The translations under genes were made by a program, and so were the position numbers. Of a stretch of DNA of 64,000 nt, positions 55,736-64,000 are shown one piece after another; the first letter of the stretch is position 1; the number at the start of each line of letters is the position of its first letter. The notes under the pieces are model-generated. The model was not told where the DNA came from and made no database searches. It saw nothing but the letters and a program-made list of their open reading frames with translations. Source of the DNA: Haladaptatus halobius (GTDB lineage: Archaea > Halobacteriota > Halobacteria > Halobacteriales > Haladaptataceae); contig NZ_CP085336.1 in assembly GCF_020618475.1 (NCBI RefSeq), forward strand, positions 62,001 to 126,000. The letters are read 5' to 3'.

Positions 55736-56275
55736 TCAGGGGAGTAATCCGAGAATTGTTTTTTGGAGTTCCTGGGGAGGGTTAGCAATGAAATCAGTGT
55801 CCTCTGTAACTTGGACGTCACTGTTTTGACAGAATCGAATAACCGTACTCTCTGCCTGTGCTCCCTCCCGAACACCATTTACAGAATCCTCAAATTGGAT
55901 CGAGCTTAAAGCGCTTGATGACTATATCAATCCAATCAACGGGTGCTGAAGAGACAATTCCGACATCGATCTCTCGTTCTCGAAGCGACTCAAAAAGCTC
56001 TGGAATACCAGAAGTCATTGATACCTGCTCACTGTACACTGTCTCTGCGGCGGTTTCGAATCGACTTTCATAGCGCTCTGGGCCACCAGGAAGATCATAT
56101 GTTTGTGAAAGATCCACGAGACTCTCACGAAAATTACGGCTGTTACTTCCTCCAACTGTGGGTTCCCGTTCTCAACATGAGCGAAAACCTTCTCGCGCCA
56201 GAACCGCTGCCAGAATGGCTCTGAGTCGACGAGCACCCCATCCATATCAAAAAGGACTGCTTCTAATTGAGTCAT
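55736..56275 (-). pseudogene. HAD-superfamily phosphatase, broken
   Basis: The start MTQLEAVLFDMDGVLVDSEP has the HAD motif I DxDGVLxDSE. Reading breaks near 56140, where a one-base shift takes it into RNFRESLVDLSQTYDL, then GIPELFESLREREIDVGIVS and SSAPVDWIDIVIKRFKLDPI and a stop. The motif IV end appears in yet another frame (FEDSVNGVREGAQAESTVIR), with about 30 intervening residues missing. So two lesions and a deletion. Like the phosphoglycolate phosphatase/beta-phosphoglucomutase group. Confidence 0.75.
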
Positions 56276-56515
56276 ACTTCATATCACTGGGCCTCATCGT
56301 AAGCCAATTCTGGTTTCGGAATCAAGGGAAACGTAAACCATCTCCCACGTTTATCCAATCTATTGAAGACTTCGTTAATCTAGTATTTTACATCCGGTTT
56401 CATGGTGTGCACTCCATCTTTCTCGGTCAAGCCGCCACTGATAACAAATGTCGGTTGAGGACGCGGTTTTTAGTAGTCAAAGCATTCATTTCCCCAGAAA
56501 ACTAAGCATTCGCTA

Positions 56516-57184
56516 ATGACTCTGATTGGACGGATTGAGGTCGGACCCCCACCCGGACAAGAGGCACTGAACACTGTTCCTGACATGGTGCTCCATTTAG
56601 AGGATATTCGTTCGAAAGAGGATGAACCATGGAAATTCATCTTTTGGGCTTCAGGCGACGATTTTGAGATCTATGAGGCTGCTCTGGAAGCTGATCCGGC
56701 AATTGCGTCCTATAAATGTCTCACTCAACTACCCGACCGACACTTGTATCGTATAGTTCTATCAGATAGGGCACAACAAAAAACGCCACATCCGATCATC
56801 GTAGAGCAGGACATAACGATTATCAATCTTGTGATGACTTCTCACCGAGAGGAACTTCTGGCTCGGTTTCCGTCACGAGAAGCGTTGACCAACTTTCGAG
56901 ATGCCTGTCGTGAACGAGGCCGAGCATTTAAATTGTTAAATCTTTATGAGGAGAACGTGGCTGAGAATGACGGTGGGGGGAGCGGTCGATATGGCGTGAC
57001 AAACGCTCAGCGCGAGGCTCTTCTTACTGCATTAGAAAAAGGATATTTCAGTGTACCACGTGAAACAAAAATGGAAATAATCGCGGACAATCTAGGTATC
57101 TCGACCGCTGCCTTATCCAATAGGCTCCGGCGCGGACAAGAAACACTACTTCGTCATACCCTCGCTCAAGACTCTCCTATTTAA
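56516..57184 (+). CDS. Bat-type helix-turn-helix regulator (HTH_10)
   Basis: A 222-residue protein of the bacterioopsin-activator family. An N-terminal sensor-like part (DMVLHLEDIRSKEDEPWKFI) is followed by a C-terminal HTH: GVTNAQREALLTALEKGYFS, VPRETKMEIIADNLGISTAA, LSNRLRRGQETLLRH. Such proteins regulate halobacterial genes in response to redox or light-linked signals. It is directly upstream of the HalOD1 protein on the same strand, a common pairing. Confidence 0.87.
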   Translation: MTLIGRIEVGPPPGQEALNTVPDMVLHLEDIRSKEDEPWKFIFWASGDDFEIYEAALEADPAIASYKCLTQLPDRHLYRIVLSDRAQQKTPHPIIVEQDITIINLVMTSHREELLARFPSREALTNFRDACRERGRAFKLLNLYEENVAENDGGGSGRYGVTNAQREALLTALEKGYFSVPRETKMEIIADNLGISTAALSNRLRRGQETLLRHTLAQDSPI

Positions 57185-57240
57185 ATCGCTAACCGCGTAA
57201 ACCCGAAGTGATACGGATAGCACAGGATTAGTACTGGGTG

Positions 57241-57561
57241 ATGACGCTTGTCAGTGACTGCAAAGATAAACGGCTAACTGAAGATGCGTACACCTACCAC
57301 GCAGCAGAGAACGAATCCTTATCCGCAGCAGTTATTCAAGCTGTAGCAGCGTTCGCTAACATAAGCCCAATTGTGACAGACAGAAATGAAGGAGACACTG
57401 TTCTTAAGCCGCTCTACGAGGCGATCGATCCCGACGCTTTAGACGCTCTCTTTCACACTATGAAGGATGAAGCACCAACACCAGGGGTGGTCGAATTCAT
57501 GTATTGTGGCTATGAAGTAACTGTCACGAGTACTGGTGTCGTAATGGTTACCGGCGAATAG
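57241..57561 (+). CDS. HalOD1 output-domain protein
   Basis: A 106-residue protein of the haloarchaeal output domain 1 family: SLSAAVIQAVAAFANISPIV, PLYEAIDPDALDALFHTM and VEFMYCGYEVTVTSTGVVMV. The domain appears alone or on histidine kinase receivers, and its molecular role is unknown. Possibly co-expressed with the Bat-type regulator 56 bases upstream. Confidence 0.85.
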   Translation: MTLVSDCKDKRLTEDAYTYHAAENESLSAAVIQAVAAFANISPIVTDRNEGDTVLKPLYEAIDPDALDALFHTMKDEAPTPGVVEFMYCGYEVTVTSTGVVMVTGE

Positions 57562-57669
57562 TATGGGAGAATTTGATCGTTTTGACTGCTGTCATCGTCA
57601 GCTAGACCCCTGAACGATAGTTTAATTTAGAGTCCAAATTTTTTCTATTGACGACTCACATTATTCTTT

Positions 57670-58483
57670 TTAACGGAATCCCCAGATCGATTCGGCGGTA
57701 CGGAGTGCAGCCACGGTTTCGACAACATCGTGAACCCGTACTATGTTCGCTCCGTTCGCTGCGGCGATAAGGTGAGCGGCAATACTCGATGCGACTCGAT
57801 CACTCGGTGGAAGGTCAACCACCTCTGTAGTGAATGATTTACGTGATGCTCCAACAAGCACTGGAAATCCAAGTTCAGTAATTTCATCGGTTCGAGCAAT
57901 CAACTCTCCATCCTCACTTCCCCAGTTGCGAATCCAATGCCAGATCAAGGATGAGCTAGTCAGAGGCGACACCCGCAGCATGAGCACGTTCAACGTTTTT
58001 CTGAAGACGGTCACAGACCTCGGCAACTACATCTTCCGTGTCCGATCGATACTCACGTTCGACTGGAAGATTGACTGCATCCATGGGCACTGCTTTGTAC
58101 TCACGAGTAGCGATGAGTGACCGCATTTCGGGATCGTTAAGACCGTTTTGGTCATTGATGATATCGGCACCGGCATCAAGTGCTGCCTCGGCAACGTCCG
58201 GTCTATATGTATCAATGGAAACTAGTGTATTAATTTCAGAGCTTTCTGTAATCCTCTCAGTGACAGAGATGACACGCTCGAGTTCCTCCTCGCTCGAAAC
58301 TGGATCAGCACCTGGACGGGTACTTTCTCCTCCCACGTCGATCACCTCTGCTCTTGCCTCATCGATTTCACGAGCACGTGCAATGGCGTTTTCAATTGTC
58401 GTATACAGCCCTCCATCAGAAAAGGAATCTGGTGTAACATTCAGAATACCCATTACTTGTGTGTAGTCCGCTTTCCCCAGCAT
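57670..58483 (-). pseudogene. folP: dihydropteroate synthase, broken
   Basis: The N-terminal two thirds is intact: VMGILNVTPDSFSDGG, VIDVGGESTRPGADPVSSEE, LVSIDTYRPDVAEAALDAGA and DIINDQNGLND are the family pterin and phosphate motifs. Near 57956 the gene hits TAG (after GVASD), then needs two further one-base corrections to restore ILDPGIGFATG-type reading into SEDGELIARTDEITELGFPV and VGASRKSFTTEVVDLPPSDR, ending at 57670. Three lesions mean it cannot make a normal protein. A second folP would be needed for folate synthesis if the cell relies on it. Confidence 0.82.
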
Positions 58484-58622
58484 CTACATAGTGATCATGT
58501 CTCTCCTGTATATCGGCAATTTCCGAAGATAAGTATGATAACTTGGGAAGACAGGAATCTCGGCTACGGTCAAATCTGTGTGGTTTGTAAAACCAAGTTT
58601 GTAGATAGCACCTCCTCGGCTA

Positions 58623-59165
58623 CTATGTACACAAGTCCTCAAATTTAGCGGCGGCAGCACCTGAATCGATTGCATCTCGAGCATGAGTGACTCCTTCCTC
58701 TAGGGTTTCTGCAAGGCCAGCAATGTATACTGTCGCGCCAGCGTTTGCGAGAATAATATCACGCTTCGCACCAGTGATTGTTCCTGTGAGTACCCCGCGG
58801 AGATCAGCTGCATTCTCTTTGGGGTGCCACCTGCGATCGCTCCGATTTCATGGGTTTCTAACCCAACATCTTGCGGGCTAACCGTGTATTCCTCAATGGA
58901 GTCATCGGTGACTTCAGAGACGGTCGTCTCGCCGTGGATTGCAACCTCATCGAGTCCAGATCCATGTACGACAAGTGCACGCTTGATCTCTAGTCGGGTC
59001 AGCGGTTCAGCGATAATTGACACCAGCTCTGGATCGTAAACGCCGAATACTTGAGCGTCAGCACCGGCGGGGTTGGTCAGTGGCCCAAGGATATTGAAAA
59101 TCGTCCGTATCCCGAGTTCCTTGCGTGGGCCGATAACGGTCTCCATTGCCGGGTTGAAGACCCAT
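58623..59165 (-). pseudogene. trpD: anthranilate phosphoribosyltransferase remnant
   Basis: Only the central to C-terminal part survives: FNPAMETVIGPRKELGIRTI, FNILGPLTNPAGADAQVFGV, RALVVHGSGLDEVAIHGETT and GAIAGGTPK. A one-base loss near 58815-58820 shifts the rest into ENAADLRGVLTGTITGAKRD, ILANAGATVYIAGLAETLEE, up to a stop at 58623. About 170 N-terminal residues are gone. It is adjacent to the folP pseudogene on the same strand. Confidence 0.8.
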
Positions 59166-60051
59166 CGTTAATTGCTATTAATGAGATCAACTACGCGGAA
59201 AATTATAAATCCTCTATCAAATACTCATTATATAATTTCTAAGTGAAGGAAATAAGGATTGTCCTATGTCCGAGAGAGTGTTTAGAAGACATTGTGTCAT
59301 CAATAGGATTGGGTGCTGATCAGCGAACAGGCTTCCGTATATCCCCGTTCTGCTGATGTGATACTTCGTAGCTATTGTCTTAAAAGGGGAAGTATCGATA
59401 CGATACCCTTTCCTTCGAAATCACAACGCTTTCCACTTTTGATTCCACGAAGTATTGAAGACGGCACAGAAAGGTTGATAGGCCTATCGAAATGAGTTCC
59501 TTAAATGTTGAGTTCATCCGCTGCTTCTGAATCTGCTGACCGAAAAATACCGGAGGTAGTGTGACATCGTTATACGTGAACAAAAACCGGGACTAGTATT
59601 CTGTCCCGCTCTCTCCACGCGATATTACTAACTGGAAACTATTCATTACAAAACTATATCTGTAACGCGAGTCAGCTGTCTTTCACAGCAAGTACTGATT
59701 GCTCCCTTAGAGAACCAGAAACCGTGAGATATGGCAGCTAATCGAATTGAATTCACGATTGATCGCCTACGAGAGGTCGAGTACTCTAATTCCCTCCAAT
59801 CGGAAGAGCGTGGCACGCCTGCCAAAAGCCGGCGACCGTGCACCCAACACCCCGTAACGCTACCAAGAAAGTGCAGAACGGTTCCTCTCGGGTGATCTAC
59901 GGGATGTCGGAGTTCGTGCTATTGTTGGCCGGTACTAAGGAGTGTGACGGTCACCGACTAGTGTTTGGCATACGGCGTCGTAAATGCCGGCAAAAATTGA
60001 CCAGACTGGGACGAGATATGCTATTCCACACCGAACATATCTTGATCAACA
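59166..60051. other. gene-poor stretch with unidentifiable coding traces
   Basis: About 890 bases without an intact gene. Around 59730-59960 short plus-strand traces (MAANRIEFTIDRLREVEYSN; a second frame with RFLSGDLRDVGVRAIVGRY) look like eroded coding sequence of a gene I cannot name. Confidence 0.35.
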
Positions 60052-60285
60052 ATGACGAATGCATATGTCCATATTGTTGCTGATGCTGGCGCTGTCTCAC
60101 AGGCTGCGACTCAAATTGCCGAATTGGACGCAGTCAGTGTCGTTCATATCGTTACTGGTGAGTACGACATCATCGCCCAATTAGATCTCGATACCTTAGA
60201 CGACTTGCCGGAGGTCGTCGCCGACCAAATACATTCGATTACTGGCGTTGGCGATACCGTCACGAATATTGCGTTTGAACCATAA
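60052..60285 (+). CDS. stand-alone Lrp/AsnC ligand-binding (RAM) domain protein
   Basis: A 77-residue protein equal to the RAM domain of Lrp regulators, without a DNA-binding part: TNAYVHIVADAGAVSQAATQ, AVSVVHIVTGEYDIIAQLDL, IHSITGVGDTVTNIAFEP. Such free RAM domains bind amino acids and may modulate full-length Lrp proteins. Complete and ordinary in haloarchaea. Isolated. Confidence 0.88.
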   Translation: MTNAYVHIVADAGAVSQAATQIAELDAVSVVHIVTGEYDIIAQLDLDTLDDLPEVVADQIHSITGVGDTVTNIAFEP

Positions 60286-60486
60286 AGCAAATAAGACGCA
60301 AATGCGAGTGACGCTTGTACTGCCGACCCAGGCACAAATCAGCGTTTTTTACGCTAGAATGCAGTCAGAGTTTGATTACTATGGCACCAGCTGTGCAATT
60401 CAATAGCCAAATAGATTGCTTTCACTCCTCTAACATTGTCACCTCTTTAGCGGAACCTTAAGAGCGTAAGCCCGCTACTAGTATGT

Positions 60487-61638
60487 ATGACAACCAGGAA
60501 TCCTGATCCTTGGAGTGTGACGGCACTCGACGTTCAAGAGCGTTTGCAAGAAATTCGCGACATCGGGGCCACCGCAGCAATCGCCACTGTCGTCGACGTT
60601 CGCGGATCTGCATACCGCCGATCGGGTGCGAAAATGGTGCTCACTCCAGAGGGCGACCAATTCGGGGGTATCACCGCCGGGTGTCTTGAAGGGCCAGTGG
60701 GCGAGCTCGCGGATCGAGTGTTCGAGACTGAACAATCGGTTCTGGAACGCTTCGATCTTGTGGACGACGACGAATGGGGGATCGGCCTCGGGTGCAACGG
60801 CGTTATCGATGTCCTCGTCGAACCGGTCGACGACGGCTGGGATGCCGCGCTCGCGGCACTCGCATCAGGAGCACCCGCTGTTACCGCGACGATCGTCGCC
60901 TCGATGACCGATTGGGCTCCGGTGGGTGCTCGCTCGACGTTTCACGATGGCGGTATCGAGGAACCGAACGCTCGACCAGGGCTTCCCCATACCCTGCTGG
61001 AAGCAGTTCAGGACCCGCTCGAAGCCCTCTGTGGGTCCGACGGAACGGAGTTACGAACAGTTGACCTTGGCGGCGACGAAGTCAGGGTGTTCCTCGACGG
61101 TGTCCGACCGCCCTCGCGGTTGCTCATCTTCGGCGGGCAACCCGACACGCTGCCGGTGGCGCGGCTGGCCCGGCAGGTCGGCTTCCGCGTTGAGGTAGCT
61201 ACGGGCCGAGGGGCACGGGCGGATCCGGAGCGTTTCCCTCCTGCGAGCAAGGTGTTTGCCACCCATCCTGACAAACTGGCCGAGCACGTTGACGCGCGGA
61301 CATTCGTCGTCGTGATGACTCACAACCTACTGGACGACGAACTAGCACTCGCGTCGCTCGCTGACACTGAAATCCCCTACTTTGGGTTGATGGGTCCGAG
61401 AGAACGCTTCGAGAAAATTCGGGCGGACCTCCGTGACGACGGTATTGAACTCCCTGACGGATTTCTCGACCGCGTAGCTACGCCGGTCGGCCTTGACCTC
61501 GGTGGCGGTGAACCAGTGGAGATAGCGCTCAGTATCGTCGCTGAGATCGTCGCCGTCGAGAACGGCCGTGAGGGCGGCCGCCTCCGAGAACGGGAGGGAC
61601 CGATTCACGGCGAGCGGACACCGCTATCGGGGGATTGA
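60487..61638 (+). CDS. XdhC/CoxI-family molybdenum-enzyme maturation protein
   Basis: A 383-residue protein with an N-terminal XdhC domain (VDVRGSAYRRSGAKMVLTPE, AGCLEGPVGEL with Cys) and a C-terminal Rossmann domain (LLIFGGQPDTLPVARLARQV, FGLMGPRERFEKI). XdhC proteins bind and insert sulfurated molybdenum cofactor into xanthine-dehydrogenase-like enzymes. It is next to a nucleotidyltransferase and MoeA, forming a cofactor cluster, but no hydroxylase gene lies within the window. Higher GC than neighbours to its left, so a coding shift begins here. Confidence 0.9.
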   Translation: MTTRNPDPWSVTALDVQERLQEIRDIGATAAIATVVDVRGSAYRRSGAKMVLTPEGDQFGGITAGCLEGPVGELADRVFETEQSVLERFDLVDDDEWGIGLGCNGVIDVLVEPVDDGWDAALAALASGAPAVTATIVASMTDWAPVGARSTFHDGGIEEPNARPGLPHTLLEAVQDPLEALCGSDGTELRTVDLGGDEVRVFLDGVRPPSRLLIFGGQPDTLPVARLARQVGFRVEVATGRGARADPERFPPASKVFATHPDKLAEHVDARTFVVVMTHNLLDDELALASLADTEIPYFGLMGPRERFEKIRADLRDDGIELPDGFLDRVATPVGLDLGGGEPVEIALSIVAEIVAVENGREGGRLREREGPIHGERTPLSGD

Positions 61639-61641
61639 GCG

Positions 61642-62256
61642 TTACAGCTCCTCCTCGAATTGGAACTGTTCTCGAAGCTCCTCAAGATCCTCAGGCGTGT
61701 CCACATCCAAGTGGATACCAGGGTCGTTGACGGGGACGCGCTCGATCGGATTTGCTTTGAATAACAGTCGACCGCCGTCGTCGCCCTTAAGACGCTGGAG
61801 CGTCTCAAAATGACTTGCGTCGAATAGCACGGGGTTGCCCCGCTCGCCGTCATAGGTCGGGACGACGATGGTCGCGTCTGTCTTCTCGTAGGCGTCAACC
61901 AGCGCGTCGACCGTTTGGCTGTCGACGCACGGCATATCGCCGAGGTGGAACACGGCCGCATCCGCTCCGACATCTTCGGCGGCGAGTGCGCCTTGAGCGA
62001 CGGAGGTTCCCTGTCCCTCTTCGTAGTGTGGGTTATGAACTACGGATTTCTCGACGGTGGCGAGGATGTCGGCGACGAGCGCATCGTTGTAGCCGAGGAC
62101 GACGATTACCTTATTTACCGATGAGGCTGTGAGTGTCCAAGCGGCCCGTCTGACGACCGGTACGCCGTCAAGCTTGCGCAGGAGCTTGTTCGGCGAACCG
62201 AACCTGCTACTCGTACCGGCCGCGAGTAGGACGCCGACTACCGTCGAGTTCGTCAT
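61642..62256 (-). CDS. MobA/MocA-like molybdenum cofactor nucleotidyltransferase
   Basis: About 204 residues from ATG 62256 (MTNSTVVGVLLAAGTSSRFG). The LAAGTSSRFGSPNKLL motif binds NTP, and AAVFHLGDMPCVDSQTVDAL has the acid pair for metal. Members add CMP or GMP to molybdopterin. Convergent with XdhC, stop to stop by 3 bases. Together they suggest a CoxI/MocA-type pathway for molybdenum hydroxylases. Confidence 0.88.
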   Translation of the reverse strand: MTNSTVVGVLLAAGTSSRFGSPNKLLRKLDGVPVVRRAAWTLTASSVNKVIVVLGYNDALVADILATVEKSVVHNPHYEEGQGTSVAQGALAAEDVGADAAVFHLGDMPCVDSQTVDALVDAYEKTDATIVVPTYDGERGNPVLFDASHFETLQRLKGDDGGRLLFKANPIERVPVNDPGIHLDVDTPEDLEELREQFQFEEEL

Positions 62257-62685
62257 CGTGTTATCTGCTCTGTACACGCTCTGGTTCTACGGGAGGTGGT
62301 GACCACCTGTCCCGCGACCGAGTGGTCGATATCGAGCTCGGCTGATGTAGGTTTCTGCCAGTTAAAAAGTACTCGAACAAGTGGACGCTCTCTTGATCTA
62401 CTGAACATGATGATTATGGAAGGTAATTGCACGGTAAGCGAAAACGACGTAGGAGTTCTGCTTGCCTGCCTCCATGAAGAAAACCATATCTGACTGGCAC
62501 TTTTCAGCCTTGAAAAGACCACCAGAATAGAGTTAACACGCGCGTCCATGTGCGGCTGTGGTCTCTCCACGCATAAATTACTTGTCCGACCGTCAACCGA
62601 CTGCCGGGAGCGACAAGCATGAATAGTACCGTTTCCGGCCGCCGGAGCATCAATCATTATCGATGTTGAACCCCAAACCGATGGT

Positions 62686-63903
62686 ATGACTGACTATGAC
62701 CACGACGTCATGCTATGGCGGGAGGCGGCCGTCGAGCGGGTGCGTTCTCTCCGATCGTCGTTCTTCGCAGACTGTGGCGTCGAAACCATTTCGCTCGATG
62801 CCATTTCGGGACGCGTCCTCGCTAACGATGTCCAGGCCCCCAGCGATATTCCGCCTCACGACCGCGCAACGATGGACGGCTTCGCCTTCGACGCAGCCGA
62901 CGATTATCCTCTGACCATCCTTGAGGGTGAAGTCTTTCCCGAGGATGAACCACCAGCGCTCGGTTCCGGCAAGGCGATCCGCATCGCGACTGGGGCACCC
63001 CTGCCCAGGCGTGCAAACGTTGTACTCAAGCGGGAAGAATCGAACGTAGAGGAGGGTCACCTGCACGGACCGTCGATATCACCAGGAACCTACGTCTACG
63101 AGCGCGGGAGCAATGTCGCTGCGGGAGAAACCCTGTTCGAGGCAGGTGAGCGTCTCTCGCCGAAGGATGCCATCCTGCTGGGTGATCTCGGATACGAGTC
63201 GGTTTCGGTTCACCAGCGCCTCTCGGTAGGGGTCGCAGCGACAGGTACCGAAATCCATGAGGGTCGGCTGACCGACCTCGATTCGTCTATGCTGATGGGG
63301 CTAATCCGTTCGTGGGGTCACGAAGTGACCTACGAGGGAACTGCGCCAGACGAGTACGAACGTATTGATGGCCTTGTCGACGAGATGGCCCGCAAGCACG
63401 ACGTGGTGGTAACGACGGGGGGAACTAGCGTTGGTCATAAAGACCACGTCATTCGGGCACTCAACGCCCTCGGAGAGGTGCTTTTCCACCGTGTTCGCCT
63501 CCGGCCTGGAAAACCTATCGCGTTCGCCCGCCTGCCCGACCATAACGCGATAGCAATTGCCATCCCGGGTAAACCCGTCGGCGCACACACCGTCGCGACG
63601 CTCATCACGCGCCCGTTTTTCACCGGTGAGGCGACGCTGCCAACCATCCAAGCGACACTGACCCGTGATGTTGGTCTGGGTTCTGCAGATTTCGAGTACG
63701 CTATCCCGGTCGCGCTGAACGGTAAAGAGGCAATGCCACTTGGCCATGCAGACTCAGCGCTGGCCGTTTACCGAGAAGCGTTCAACCCAAGCGTGCTGTC
63801 CTCTTCGACGCGGGCGACTCGTGCTGACGGCATCGTGCTGACGACGACTGCTCTCAACGCGGGTGAGACCATCGACGTCGTTCCGTATCTGGCAATCGAG
63901 TGA
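62686..63903 (+). CDS. moeA: molybdopterin molybdotransferase MoeA
   Basis: A 405-residue protein with the MoeA layout: VLANDVQAPSDIPPHDRATM and MDGFAFDAADDYP near the N-terminus, GVAATGTEIHEG, VVVTTGGTSVGHKDHVIRAL and HRVRLRPGKPIAFARLPDHN. It inserts molybdenum into adenylylated molybdopterin. It lacks extra fused domains. It completes the cofactor cluster with XdhC and the nucleotidyltransferase on the left. Confidence 0.92.
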   Translation: MTDYDHDVMLWREAAVERVRSLRSSFFADCGVETISLDAISGRVLANDVQAPSDIPPHDRATMDGFAFDAADDYPLTILEGEVFPEDEPPALGSGKAIRIATGAPLPRRANVVLKREESNVEEGHLHGPSISPGTYVYERGSNVAAGETLFEAGERLSPKDAILLGDLGYESVSVHQRLSVGVAATGTEIHEGRLTDLDSSMLMGLIRSWGHEVTYEGTAPDEYERIDGLVDEMARKHDVVVTTGGTSVGHKDHVIRALNALGEVLFHRVRLRPGKPIAFARLPDHNAIAIAIPGKPVGAHTVATLITRPFFTGEATLPTIQATLTRDVGLGSADFEYAIPVALNGKEAMPLGHADSALAVYREAFNPSVLSSSTRATRADGIVLTTTALNAGETIDVVPYLAIE

Positions 63904-64000
63904 GCAGAGGAGGGGAACTGGTTATTGCTCCACTCGGTCAAGTATTGTTGTGGAGATGGTTACCATTCATACGACCAAACACCGAAGATTTTTGAGACCA

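Noticed and set aside
1..64000. CRISPR arrays, rRNA or tRNA genes
   Set aside because: I looked for regularly spaced repeats and conserved RNA sequence by eye and found none, though a tRNA in a gene-poor stretch could be missed without a covariance search.

Overview
The window is a stretch of haloarchaeal chromosome. The proteins are strongly acidic. AT-rich TATA-like boxes lie about 25-30 nt upstream of several start codons, as expected for leaderless archaeal transcripts. Haloarchaeal families are present: an archaea-specific SMC-related protein, a HalOD1 output-domain protein, a Bat-type HTH regulator and a Tat/lipobox binding protein. No rRNA, tRNA or CRISPR array was recognised. Ordinary metabolic genes are interleaved with many broken genes, so this looks like an accessory, actively eroding region.

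Region 1 (about 1.0-17.8 kb) is an L-fucose (6-deoxyhexose) utilisation island. It holds an IclR regulator, an FAH-family hydrolase, an enolase-superfamily sugar-acid dehydratase, a Gfo/Idh/MocA oxidoreductase, a CUT1-type ABC sugar importer (lipoprotein, two permeases, separate ATPase), three GH29 alpha-L-fucosidases without signal peptides, an SDR dehydrogenase, an HxH amidohydrolase (lactonase type), a RhaM-type mutarotase and an aldo/keto reductase with an in-frame stop. These fit import of fucosylated oligosaccharides, cytoplasmic cleavage, then the non-phosphorylated oxidative route: fucose, fuconolactone, fuconate, 2-keto-3-deoxyfuconate, 2,4-diketo acid, pyruvate plus lactate.

Region 2 (17.8-25 kb) is sparse. 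It has an IS630-type transposase remnant inside a 16-bp direct repeat, the SMC-related protein, a PadR regulator, a TRIC-type channel, an unusual cupin/HxlR fusion, and remnants.

Region 3 (25-53.5 kb) is a large CoA-thioester and aromatic-acid catabolic island. A complete archaeal phenylacetyl-CoA epoxidase operon (PaaA, a DUF59 PaaD-N, PaaB, PaaC, a PaaD zinc ribbon) lies near a stand-alone 2Fe-2S ferredoxin. Around it are two paralogous aryl/acyl-CoA ligases, a class I CoA-transferase, three crotonases, an acyl-CoA dehydrogenase, an aldehyde dehydrogenase, a 3-hydroxyacyl-CoA dehydrogenase, an SCP2-type thiolase translationally coupled to an HMG-CoA-synthase-like/DUF35 fusion, two metallo-beta-lactamase hydrolases, hotdog proteins, an acetate-type transporter, and a coupled operon of two different UbiD-family decarboxylases with a small unknown protein. 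The UbiD trio beside the ligases is the best candidate for an undescribed system.

Region 4 (53.5-60 kb) is mostly decay: DoxX, small regulators, and pseudogenes of a HAD phosphatase, dihydropteroate synthase (folP) and anthranilate phosphoribosyltransferase (trpD).

Region 5 (60-64 kb) holds an Lrp-type RAM-domain protein and a molybdenum-cofactor handling set (XdhC, a MobA/MocA-like nucleotidyltransferase, MoeA).
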